DNA of 64,000 bases from Laterigemmans sp052161645 (GTDB taxonomy: Bacteria; Planctomycetota; Planctomycetia; Pirellulales; Pirellulaceae). Shown piece by piece: positions 1 to 8,393 of this stretch (positions within the stretch are counted from its first letter, which is position 1; every line of letters starts with the position of its first letter). Where the stretch lies: NCBI GenBank assembly GCA_052161645.1, contig CP197414.1; one strand, 5' to 3'. The position numbers and the translations under genes are program-made. The notes beneath the pieces are model-generated. The model did no database searches. It saw only the letters and a program-made list of their open reading frames with translations, and had not been told where the DNA came from.

Positions 1-1
1 C

Positions 2-244
2 CCCCACTATCCCAACCGTCAAAGTCGCGTCGACCGCTTGCTGCCTGGAATCGCCTTTACGGTCGAACCGATGATCAACGGTGGTAGCCGGTTTACCAAA
101 CTGGACAAAGCCGATGGCTGGACAGTCCGCACCAAGGATGGCATGCCGTCGGCTCAGTTCGAGCACACTATCTTAATGACCGAAGATGGTCCAGAGATTC
201 TCACCACCACGGAGCACGGGCCACAACGTGGTCATCAGTTCTAA
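2..244 (+). CDS. map: methionine aminopeptidase, C-terminal end (cut by window edge)
   Basis: Only the last 80 residues are visible; the start lies left of the window. Type I methionine aminopeptidases remove the initiator Met from nascent cytosolic proteins and use a two-metal centre. The fragment keeps two of the metal-binding segments: FTVEPMI, with the Glu ligand, and SAQFEHTIL, with the second Glu. Both have the spacing normal for the C-terminal pita-bread fold, and the TAA stop ends a natural-length C-terminus. A M24 peptidase of another subfamily is possible but less likely given the exact motifs. Confidence 0.9.
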   Translation, partial: PHYPNRQSRVDRLLPGIAFTVEPMINGGSRFTKLDKADGWTVRTKDGMPSAQFEHTILMTEDGPEILTTTEHGPQRGHQF

Positions 245-419
245 GTAGTAGCTCTAAGTAAGAGTTCTCAGATTCGAGCACTGCGGTGCTGGACGAAACC
301 ACCCTGTAGATGTAGCGTTTGCTTGCGTTCTGCTTTGGGGGTATGCTTTGAATCGAGAAGTGCTGTCCGCGGGCAGCGGTTCCCCGTTCCACATACTGCC
401 CCTCCGCAAGGTACTCGAC

Positions 420-3400
420 GTGCGACATCTGATCATTGGCCTGCTCTATTCAATTGTCTTCGCGGGATTTGCTCTCCCCAGTCAGGCCTGGGCGGCAACA
501 TATTGGCAAGACGCGGCCGATGATCGTGCCAATGTGCTGACAGATGAGACCCTATTTGACGCGCGTTACGACGCAATCGTTGAGTTGCGCAGCAAAGGTG
601 ATTCCGTTGCCGCGATGGAATTAATGGAGCAATTATTGCGGGATGTGGAAGCCGTGCGAGCGGATTCCGAGGAGAACCTGTCAGCGAAGCTTCGCCTGAT
701 TTTGGTCTTGGCGCTGGAAGCCAACCTGCTGCGGGATTTGAACCGCAACGACGAGTCGGTGGAAAAGCAACAGCGATTGCTGGAGATGACCAAGGACGAT
801 CCCTCCCTGCCAATGAGATTGCAGTATCTGCAGCTCCGCCAAAACTACGCGGGGTCAATCGCGCAAGCTGGCAAGCAGCAGGAAGCACTGAGCGAACTCC
901 GCGGCGTCATCGAAGACTACGGTCGGCTGGTTACGGAGTTTCCCGATGATAAAGATGTGGTCATCCAAGCGGTGATCGCTAGCAACAATCTGGGCATTCA
1001 ATTGGTAAGAGCCGGTCGGCAGCGTGAAGCGATTGAAATCTTCAACCCGGCAATCGAACGACTCCGCAAGCTTCCCGCCGACGGTGGTGCGCGGGACCAG
1101 AAGCTCTCCTTGCTGTTGCTCAACAACGCGGTTGCCACCGGTTCGATCGGCGATCCATCCACGGCACGCAAGTTGATTGAGGAGTCGATTGGGTGGAAGG
1201 AAAAATTAGGCGAAGGAGATTCGCAGGAGACGATCAGAGCCCGCCTAACGTTGGGTGCCATTCTCGGGCGGCTGAACCAGTATGCCGAGTCAGCCGAGAC
1301 CTATCGAATCGTTGTGGACCAACTGCGAAAACTCTATCCCACTGATAAATACCCCGCCGGCACGCTCGATTTGGCGATCGCCATTGATAACCATTCGGTC
1401 AGCCTCAGCCGGCTGGGCGAATATGAACAAGCGATCAAGCTGGCCGAAGAGGCAAATGGCATGTTTGCCAAACTTGCTGAGCAATCGCCCGGCTTGCGGC
1501 AATACTACGCGCGCAGCAGCGCCAGTCTTTCATTGCTCAATGCCCGCCTGGAGCGGCACGAACTGGCCATCAAAAACCTGACCAGCGCGATCGAAGCATA
1601 CGAGATCATGTTTCCAGGCGGTCACGCAGAACTACCGGGGCTGTATCGATCCAAGTCAATTATCTTGTCGGAGCTACTACGCGATTCCGAAGCAATCGCT
1701 GCCGCACTGCATTCGCTCGACATGGCCCGCGAACAGTTCCCCGCTGACGACTATCCCGATGGTCACTGGATCCTGGCGCAGAGCCTCGACAGCACGGGGC
1801 AAATATTTCTGGCAGCTCAAAAACCAGCGGAAGCGTTGACCTATTTTGCCGAAGCGACGGAGATGCAAAATCGCTTAGCCAGTCAAGCGCTCAGGCACAT
1901 CAGCGAAGCCGAAGCACTCCAGTTTTTGGCAATCGCAGATCGCTTCAAGTCACACCTATTAAGTGTTACGGGTGATCCACTGCAAACATATCAATTGCTA
2001 GCCGGTGACAAATCTCGCATTCTCGACCAACAGAAATACAGATACGAGGCGGCACGCAGGTCACGCAATCCAGAGCTGACCGCACGCCTTGCCGAATACG
2101 AAAAAGTTCGCAGCTCGCTGGCAAACCTGTTGTTACAACCTTCGCGAGACTCGAACTCAGCGGCGTTGTTAGCAAAGTTACAACGAGCCAGCGAAGATTT
2201 AGAACGCCAGCTGGCAGAAACGACCGAGGGCGAACTGCGCATGCTCGCTGAGCCTCAGCCCGTCGGTGCCGGCGACCGCTTAACCCGGGCCTTTGCACAA
2301 CTGGAAGATTCCACAACCTTGATCGAGTTCTTCTCGTACGAGCACATGCTTTTTAATGAAGAAGCCAAACACCGTCGCACCGAGGGGGAACAAAGAATTT
2401 GCGCTTTTGTGCTCGATCCGATCGGTGAAACCGTCACGCGAGTCGAGTTTGGTAAAGCCGAACCGTTGCGGTTGGCCATCCGCGGACTTGCGGCCGCCAT
2501 GCCCTTCGGCACTGAACAACAAGTGCTAGATGAAATTAACAAATCGATCATCACGCCGCTGCTCAGCCATGTCCCCGCCGACTGTCGTCAGTTGGCGATC
2601 ATTCCCGATGGCATTATCAGCGGCGTGCCCTTTGCCTGTTTGCAAAATTCGCAAACGGGAAAAACTCTGATGGAGAGCTTTCAGTTATCGTTTTTGACTT
2701 CGCTCGACGCTTTGCAATCGACCAGCCCAATCATCCAACCAGAAACCAGGGTGCTGGCGGTGGGTGCCGTTGAGTATGGTCCCGTTTTGGCCGACCAACC
2801 GCTGCAGTTTACGGAGTTACCTGGGACTCGCGTCGAGCTGGACAACCTTGCCAAACGGATATCACCGCAAAACTGGCGAGAATTGAGTGGTGAGCATGTC
2901 ATCCCCGAAAGTTTGCTGGAAGCCATTGAAACGGTCGAACTCATTCACTTCGCCACGCACGCTTACGTCAAGCCAATTGTCGAAAATACCATTGCCCAAA
3001 AAGGTGTCGGCAGCGGTGCCGTGCGGCTCACGGCGGAGCAGCGCTCTCCCCTGTTAGCGACACGCATGGCGCTCTCCGGTGCCAACGATCCTGCCGAAAA
3101 CACGATTGTCACTGGCGACCGCTTTGCCGCGACTAACCTCAGCGGCGCGAAACTGGTCGTGCTCAGTGCTTGCGAAAGTGGAGTTGGCGAACGCGTGCTC
3201 GGCGAGGGGGTGTTTGGCCTGCAAAGAGCATTTCACGTTGCCGGTGCTAAACATGTGATCGCGACGCATTGGCCCGTCTCCGACACTGACGCCGTGCAAT
3301 TCATGGACTCCTTTTATCAAGCACTGCTCGAACAAAGGCTACCTCCAATCGAAGCCTTGCGGCGAGCTCAATTGAGCATGCTGAAGGCCGAGTCGCAGAC

Positions 3401-3578
3401 GAACGCATCGAGCTTGCGGCAATTAGCAAGACGCGGAATCACCTTCAACTTTCAAACCAACAAAGGCACGCCAGAGAACGCGACTGAGGATCAAGCGAGT
3501 GAGTCCGCATCATCAAAACCCAGACCCCAGCCGACGAAGCGATCGACTTGGGCCGCATTCTTTCTCAGTGTCGATTGA
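420..3578 (+). CDS. exported TPR-CHAT protein (caspase-like peptidase domain)
   Basis: About 1,052 residues from a GTG start at 420, chosen because AAGG lies 8 nt upstream and the first residues form a clear signal peptide ending PSQAWA. A TTG at 348 is the longer alternative. The first 600 residues are helical repeats of TPR type. The C-terminal 350 residues are a CHAT domain (caspase HetF associated with TPRs) with His847 in IHFATHAY and Cys918 in LSACESG, the expected catalytic dyad, followed by HVIATHWPVSD. CHAT proteins can be proteases or scaffolds. Here the signal peptide suggests a role outside the cytoplasm, and no partner gene is adjacent. The polar tail after residue 1,010 is low complexity. 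Confidence 0.85.
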   Translation: MRHLIIGLLYSIVFAGFALPSQAWAATYWQDAADDRANVLTDETLFDARYDAIVELRSKGDSVAAMELMEQLLRDVEAVRADSEENLSAKLRLILVLALEANLLRDLNRNDESVEKQQRLLEMTKDDPSLPMRLQYLQLRQNYAGSIAQAGKQQEALSELRGVIEDYGRLVTEFPDDKDVVIQAVIASNNLGIQLVRAGRQREAIEIFNPAIERLRKLPADGGARDQKLSLLLLNNAVATGSIGDPSTARKLIEESIGWKEKLGEGDSQETIRARLTLGAILGRLNQYAESAETYRIVVDQLRKLYPTDKYPAGTLDLAIAIDNHSVSLSRLGEYEQAIKLAEEANGMFAKLAEQSPGLRQYYARSSASLSLLNARLERHELAIKNLTSAIEAYEIMFPGGHAELPGLYRSKSIILSELLRDSEAIAAALHSLDMAREQFPADDYPDGHWILAQSLDSTGQIFLAAQKPAEALTYFAEATEMQNRLASQALRHISEAEALQFLAIADRFKSHLLSVTGDPLQTYQLLAGDKSRILDQQKYRYEAARRSRNPELTARLAEYEKVRSSLANLLLQPSRDSNSAALLAKLQRASEDLERQLAETTEGELRMLAEPQPVGAGDRLTRAFAQLEDSTTLIEFFSYEHMLFNEEAKHRRTEGEQRICAFVLDPIGETVTRVEFGKAEPLRLAIRGLAAAMPFGTEQQVLDEINKSIITPLLSHVPADCRQLAIIPDGIISGVPFACLQNSQTGKTLMESFQLSFLTSLDALQSTSPIIQPETRVLAVGAVEYGPVLADQPLQFTELPGTRVELDNLAKRISPQNWRELSGEHVIPESLLEAIETVELIHFATHAYVKPIVENTIAQKGVGSGAVRLTAEQRSPLLATRMALSGANDPAENTIVTGDRFAATNLSGAKLVVLSACESGVGERVLGEGVFGLQRAFHVAGAKHVIATHWPVSDTDAVQFMDSFYQALLEQRLPPIEALRRAQLSMLKAESQTNASSLRQLARRGITFNFQTNKGTPENATEDQASESASSKPRPQPTKRSTWAAFFLSVD

Positions 3579-3763
3579 TTGATAAACCGCCTACCCCAGC
3601 CCAGGCCAAGTCAAATCCGATGACACGGCGAGTGCCGTCACGGTGGCAACGAACTCCGCGGGCACACTATGTACGTCCGCATAAAACTCGGTGATCTTCC
3701 ACGTCCCTGGCATGGTAGCGAAGGCAGCAGTGATGCGAACTTTCGCAAATCAAAAAGCGACGT

Positions 3764-4612
3764 TTATGCTCGCTGCAATCGAAAGGCGGTGATTTCGGGC
3801 CGCACATTGAAGCGGACTCGCAGCAAATGTCCGATGCCCCGATTGATATACATGCTACGCCCGCCAGCAAGACTGTACGCTCCGGAAACGTAGCGTTGGT
3901 TTTTGACCGGCAAGATTGGTGGGCTAAGAAATGGAGGTTTGCATTGTCCGCCATGCGTGTGCCCAGCCAAAATCCAACCGGAAAAGTCGCCCCAGCCAGG
4001 CTGGTCCGCGGTGTCTGGATTGTGGCTCAACACCAAGGCCGGTGTGTCTTTCTGGATGCCGGCGAGGGGGATGGCCGGGTTAAACTTTCCGGCCCATAAG
4101 TCATCGAGCCCGACGATGGTCAGCCCTTCAATATTTGTTTGTTCGTTTCGCAAGACCTGCACACCGCTGGCCGAGATCAAAGCGGCTAAACGATCGGCGT
4201 GTCGGTAATCGCGCATGCCTTGCCCATAGTCATGGTTTCCCAACACTCCCAGAGTTGCTAGCGATCCAGTGGGGAAAGAGGCAAGCGTTGTTTCCGCGCG
4301 GCGAACAATGTCTTCGTCGTAGCTGGTGAAATCTCCCGTGACCACAACCAATTCTGGTTGGAGTTGTCTGACGGTGTCAAAGACGCTTCTGAGGTAACCA
4401 TCGTCGACCTGACGTCCAATATGCAAATCGCTCAATTGGACTAGCGTGCTGCCAATCAACCGCTCAGGCAGATTGCGGATCGCCAACGGTTGCTCGACAA
4501 GCTGCACCCAGTGCGGCTCAACTCGCCAAGCGTAAGCCCCGGTTGTGAGCCCCGTGGCCACGACGAGCCCGGCAGCCTGGACGAATCGTCGGCGACTTAT
4601 GCTGACTGCCAT
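3764..4612 (-). CDS. Tat-exported metallophosphoesterase (YkuE/YaeI-like)
   Basis: A 282-residue calcineurin-like phosphoesterase. From the ATG at 4612 the N-terminus is SRRRFVQAAG followed by a hydrophobic stretch, a twin-arginine signal, so the enzyme folds with its metals before export. All motifs of the two-metal centre are present in order: SDLHIG, GDFTSYD, GNHDYG, LSHNPD and AGHTHGGQ. The closest described groups act on lipid or nucleotide phosphodiesters, but the substrate cannot be read from the sequence. It is on the same strand as the EF-hand gene upstream, 24 bp away, and may be cotranscribed with it. Confidence 0.88.
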   Translation of the reverse strand: MAVSISRRRFVQAAGLVVATGLTTGAYAWRVEPHWVQLVEQPLAIRNLPERLIGSTLVQLSDLHIGRQVDDGYLRSVFDTVRQLQPELVVVTGDFTSYDEDIVRRAETTLASFPTGSLATLGVLGNHDYGQGMRDYRHADRLAALISASGVQVLRNEQTNIEGLTIVGLDDLWAGKFNPAIPLAGIQKDTPALVLSHNPDTADQPGWGDFSGWILAGHTHGGQCKPPFLSPPILPVKNQRYVSGAYSLAGGRSMYINRGIGHLLRVRFNVRPEITAFRLQRA

Positions 4613-4636
4613 GCAGGGAACTTTCAATACCTGAAG

Positions 4637-5977
4637 TTAATTCCTAGCCTTGTCGCGGGCTTGCATCCAGCCGGCATACTCTTCCTTGGTGATCTTGCCG
4701 TCGCGATTCAGATCGGCTCCGCTAATGTCCATAATCATGTCCTTCCATTCATCCACGGTGAGCGAGCCGCTGTTGTCTTTGTCGTTGCGTGAAACGATCC
4801 GCTCGGCGGTCTTCACGTAGCGGGGCTCGAGGTCTTCAGTGGCTACTGGCTTGACCTCGGCGGTCCGCGAGGAGGCTGCCGTGTCAACGCGACGCGCCGG
4901 CCCATCTTTGACCGAAATCAACGCTTCGTTGGCCGTGATCACGCCATCGAAATTACGATCATGACCATAGAATTCCTCGACGAGTTCATCGGTCCACTCG
5001 CTGGCAAACTCAGACATGCGAACTTGCCCATCTTTGTCGCTATCCTTGTCCTCGAACCAACCGGGCACCCCGTCAGGCAGGCTGAAGGGCAGCGGTCGGT
5101 ATGATTTACGGCCTTCAAAACGGTCCTCCACCGTGAGGTCAGGCTCCTCCTCTGAGCGCTCTCTTCGCCGAGAATCTTCGCGTCGGCCGGAATCTTCGCT
5201 GTCCAGTCGTCGTCTGGCATAACGCACTGCCAATTCGCTGACTGACAAGCGGTTGTCACGGTTTTGATCGAAATCCATCGGATTCCCCTGCCAGCGGCTA
5301 GAGGTCTCCGAAGCATCAATGAAATTATTGCGATTGCGGTCGTATCGCCGCAGCAATTCTTCGGCTTGACGCGTATCCTCGGGAGTCACGCGGACCGCCA
5401 TCAGGTCGGCCGTGGCACCAAAGCCAGGCACGGGCGGAGGGAGATCGACTCCACCGAACCCCGGCACCAAGATTCCCGCTGAGAGACTGTCCTCCTCTTC
5501 ATCCTCGTCATCACCGCCTCCCCCACCTCTGCCGCCACGCATTTTCTCAAACGCTTCTTTGATTTTGCTCATCGGAATCGGACGATCTGGGTTGATGCTC
5601 GAGTCCTCTCGGCCTAATCGCTCGATCATCGATCGCATCGGGCCTTGCATTTCGTCAGGATCAAGTGAGCCATTGCCATTGCGGTCCATACGATCCAGAA
5701 AACTGCTCGGGCCACCACCGCCACCAAAGGAAGGCCTGCCACCGCCAAAGCCGCCAGGAGGTCCACCGCCGAAGCCGCCAGGAGGGCCGCCACCAAACCC
5801 GCCGCGAAAACTACCTCGCCCTCCGCGTTCGGAATCACCTCCCCGCTCACCATCTCCCCGCTCACCGCCACGTCCGGAATCGCCACGATCTCCGCCGCCG
5901 CGACGTTGAGCCGTCACGTCAGACGCTAGCGTCACCGTGAGTAAGATGGACAAGGTGGCAATTTGGCGAATCATCAT
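4637..5977 (-). CDS. exported multi-EF-hand protein with Gly-rich N-terminal region
   Basis: About 446 residues. The signal peptide is MIRQIATLSILLTVTLA. It is followed by some 70 residues rich in Arg, Gly, Phe and Pro, with repeats of PPGGFGG type, then a chain of calcium-binding loops: DRNGNGSLDPDE, DRNRNNFIDASE, DQNRDNRLSVSE, DKDSDKDGQVRMSE, DRNFDGVITANE, DNSGSLTVDE and DLNRDGKITKEE. Seven EF-hand loops make it a likely extracytoplasmic calcium-binding or structural protein, a type common in planctomycetes. GAGAGG precedes two adjacent ATG codons (5977 and 5974); which one is used is uncertain. Confidence 0.85.
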   Translation of the reverse strand: MMIRQIATLSILLTVTLASDVTAQRRGGGDRGDSGRGGERGDGERGGDSERGGRGSFRGGFGGGPPGGFGGGPPGGFGGGRPSFGGGGGPSSFLDRMDRNGNGSLDPDEMQGPMRSMIERLGREDSSINPDRPIPMSKIKEAFEKMRGGRGGGGGDDEDEEEDSLSAGILVPGFGGVDLPPPVPGFGATADLMAVRVTPEDTRQAEELLRRYDRNRNNFIDASETSSRWQGNPMDFDQNRDNRLSVSELAVRYARRRLDSEDSGRREDSRRRERSEEEPDLTVEDRFEGRKSYRPLPFSLPDGVPGWFEDKDSDKDGQVRMSEFASEWTDELVEEFYGHDRNFDGVITANEALISVKDGPARRVDTAASSRTAEVKPVATEDLEPRYVKTAERIVSRNDKDNSGSLTVDEWKDMIMDISGADLNRDGKITKEEYAGWMQARDKARN

Positions 5978-6244
5978 TTCCTCTCTCAAGTTTACATGCG
6001 TCCAGTAGCGGGCCGGACGCGGATTGAGTGTATCCCTACTCTACTTAACCCAAGGCTAGTTACTAGGTTTCGTTGGTGCCCGGTTTTGCTCGATTTGGGG
6101 GGAGAGTAATGCCTGTTGTAGCGAGCTTCGCAAACAGACTGTTTTTTTGGCAGAAAACGATTCCCATCGCGGCAAAATGGCTTTTGTTTTGCGACACGTC
6201 ACCCTGCATTCTTCTTTTCGCCACCATTTGCAGGAGTTGTTCGC

Positions 6245-6469
6245 ATGCGAACTTTTTTGGTGATCGTCCTGATCATCGTGCTGCTAGCCATTGTTGGCTG
6301 GATTCGCTTTGGCAAGCAAGACGGGAATCCAACGCTCGAGATCGACTCCGACAAAGTCAAACAAGACACCACAATGATCTGGGACGAAGGCCGGCAGGCG
6401 TTTGACTCGATATCGAGTGAAGCAGCCGATGAGGAGCCTACGGGCAGCGAGAAAAAGGAGACTCCCTGA
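6245..6469 (+). CDS. small single-pass membrane protein, unknown function
   Basis: 74 residues: one strong transmembrane segment (residues 4-20, FLVIVLIIVLLAIVGWI) and an acidic soluble tail containing DEEPTGSEKKETP. AGGAG lies 8-9 nt before the ATG. Its TGA overlaps the ATG of the following Pmp3-like gene, so the two were probably translated as a coupled pair. I do not recognise a family. Confidence 0.7.
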   Translation: MRTFLVIVLIIVLLAIVGWIRFGKQDGNPTLEIDSDKVKQDTTMIWDEGRQAFDSISSEAADEEPTGSEKKETP

Positions 6470-6698
6470 TGGACTATCTACGCCTGCTAATCGCTTTTCT
6501 TCTCCCCCCGTCGCCGTTTGGATGCAGTTCGGTCTGAACCGCACCTTTTGGATCAACGTGCTGCTGACCCTGCTGGGCTACGTGCCGGGACTCGTGCACG
6601 CGATTTACATGATGGCAACTCGCCCGCCAGGCTTGCAGCGTTTACCGCCGAGAAGTCAACCCACAAAAGGACCATCGATACCCAAGAACTATCAATGA
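6469..6698 (+). pseudogene. Pmp3/YqaE-family membrane protein, frameshifted
   Basis: The first 14 codons read MDYLRLLIAFLLPP. One base lower in frame, the text continues VAVWMQFGLNRTFWINV, then LLTLLGYVPGLVHAIYMM. Together they form a complete Pmp3/UPF0057 two-helix stress-membrane protein. The break falls in a run of six C residues near 6505, where seven would restore the frame. As written, the upstream frame stops at 6537. This is a real mutation, a slipping homopolymer or a sequencing error. It overlaps the stop of the preceding small membrane gene. Confidence 0.75.
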
Positions 6699-6737
6699 TG
6701 AATGACTGATACTTTGCATGTATCAATCCAGCGTCCG

Positions 6738-7187
6738 TTAACGACGGAAGCGAGCGATCACAATGGTGCCGACCAGTCCACTCACGAGGAGCGCGAATGT
6801 CGACCAGCTGGGAGCCGCGAGTCCTTGGCTGAGGATCAAGCTGCTGACGATGATGCTGACCCACATGCTGAGAATCGCGGCTATCCGCATCCGATCCGTC
6901 ATGCGGTAGGTGCCATCGAGGTAGTGCAAATAGTTTGCGAACCAGCGATTGCGGACCAGTCGACGTTCGAGAGCCGGGCAACTTTTGGTCAGGAAGAAAG
7001 AAGCAGCCAGCAGCGGCCCGGTGGTCGGGATACCGGGCAGGAATACGCCGATCGCTCCAACGCTCACAAACAGGATGCCGATCGCGGCAAATGCCCAGCG
7101 GACCAACGAAGTGCGGCTGATTGAAAAATCGACCGGCTGTTGCTCTCTACCACTGGTCAGGTCGGTGGAAGTGGTGGCAATGGACAT
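6738..7187 (-). CDS. DUF454 / YbaN-like inner-membrane protein
   Basis: 149 residues with a short polar N-terminus and four hydrophobic segments. The family signature is clear: GAIGVFLPGIPTTGPLLAASFF, then a cluster containing SCPALERRLVRNRWF. DUF454 proteins are small inner-membrane proteins of unknown function, present in many proteobacteria and planctomycetes. The gene faces the Pmp3-like gene tail to tail and is divergent from deoC. Confidence 0.8.
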   Translation of the reverse strand: MSIATTSTDLTSGREQQPVDFSISRTSLVRWAFAAIGILFVSVGAIGVFLPGIPTTGPLLAASFFLTKSCPALERRLVRNRWFANYLHYLDGTYRMTDRMRIAAILSMWVSIIVSSLILSQGLAAPSWSTFALLVSGLVGTIVIARFRR

Positions 7188-7570
7188 GGCGGTACAGGTT
7201 GCAGGTAGTTTGCGATAGGTACGGCGAGTTTCATCGACGTGCTGTGCGGGAGCACGATCTCACCATCAGGTTAGCTTTTCTATCGGCGCGCCGGGAGGTG
7301 AGATTTATCCAAGCCGGCGGTTACGATCAAATTAACGGGCTTACGGAGTTGTCCATGGAAAACCGTTTTTTTGCGTGCTCTGCAACGGCTTGGGGTGCTC
7401 TCGCGTTGTGCGGTAGAATCCAGTGCAAAAGTCTGCAATATTCCTCGACGAGGGCAGGACCAGAGATCAGTTGCTCTGCTAATTCAGTCCGCCCCGCTTT
7501 ATTCACTCGGCCAACGTTACTTTCACGACCTCATCGTTTCGCTCATTCAATACACACAGGATCGCCTCCC
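7188..7570. other. intergenic region between the DUF454 gene and deoC
   Basis: 383 bases between two divergent genes. I see no convincing coding frame, RNA gene or hairpin terminator; promoters for both flanking genes must lie here, but no hexamer pair stands out. Confidence 0.5.
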
Positions 7571-8293
7571 ATGCCGGCCAATTATTTAGATTTCGCCAAG
7601 ATGATTGATCATTCCCTGTTAAATCCGGCGTTCACCGTTGGCGATTTGGAATCGGGAATCCAGTTGGCGTTGGCTTATGACGTCGCCAGCGTCTGCATTT
7701 TGCCCTACTACTTGAAACGCTGCAGCGAGCTGCTTGCCGGCAGCACCGTCAAAGCTTCCACAACCATTGGGTTTCCCCATGGTGGTCACACCACGGCGAT
7801 CAAGTCGGCTGAAGCACGCCAAGCGATTGCCGACGGCTGCGAAGAGTTGGATATGGTCGTCAATATCTCGCAAGTGCTCAGCGGTGGCTGGGAGTACGTC
7901 CGTGATGAGATCGCGGAGATTGTCACGATTGCTCACGATGCGGGGCAAAAAGTAAAAGTGATCTTTGAGAACTGTTATTTGAATGACGAGCAGAAAATCA
8001 AACTATGTGGGATTTGCAGCGAGGTGGGTGCTGACTGGGTAAAGACATCGACGGGCTACGGCAGCGGAGGAGCCACAATGGCCGATTTGCAGTTGATGCG
8101 ACGGCATGCGGCTGAGCACGTACAGGTCAAAGCGGCCGGAGGCGTCCGCGACTTGACGGGCTTGAAGGAAGTGCGTGAGCTCGGCGTAACGCGGTGTGGA
8201 GCGAGTCGCACGAAAGATATTTTGGACCCCTGGCGAGTCGAATGTGGTTTGCCCCCAATTACCATTACCGCCACCGGCACCGCGAGTTACTAA
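7571..8293 (+). CDS. deoC: deoxyribose-phosphate aldolase
   Basis: 240 residues, the usual DeoC length, cytosolic TIM barrel. It cleaves 2-deoxyribose 5-phosphate to glyceraldehyde 3-phosphate and acetaldehyde in deoxynucleoside catabolism. Catalytic lysines are visible: Lys158 in WVKTSTGY and the Schiff-base Lys187 in VKAAGGVRD. The substrate-binding region ELDMVVNI is also present. The ATG at 7571 starts the conserved N-terminus (AKMIDHSLLNP); longer frames upstream do not resemble the family. It stands alone, without other nucleoside genes nearby. Confidence 0.95.
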   Translation: MPANYLDFAKMIDHSLLNPAFTVGDLESGIQLALAYDVASVCILPYYLKRCSELLAGSTVKASTTIGFPHGGHTTAIKSAEARQAIADGCEELDMVVNISQVLSGGWEYVRDEIAEIVTIAHDAGQKVKVIFENCYLNDEQKIKLCGICSEVGADWVKTSTGYGSGGATMADLQLMRRHAAEHVQVKAAGGVRDLTGLKEVRELGVTRCGASRTKDILDPWRVECGLPPITITATGTASY

Positions 8294-8393
8294 ATCAGCA
8301 GCCACCGTTCGGTTGCACGCAACTAGTTCGACTCAAAACGAGAACCGGGCCTAGCGGCCAAACGGCTAGCCCCGCAAAGCTAAGAGCCAAAAG

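Noticed and set aside
7121..7570. N-terminal extension of deoC
   Set aside because: The extra 150 residues do not resemble any part of the aldolase family, and the family N-terminus begins at the ATG at 7571.
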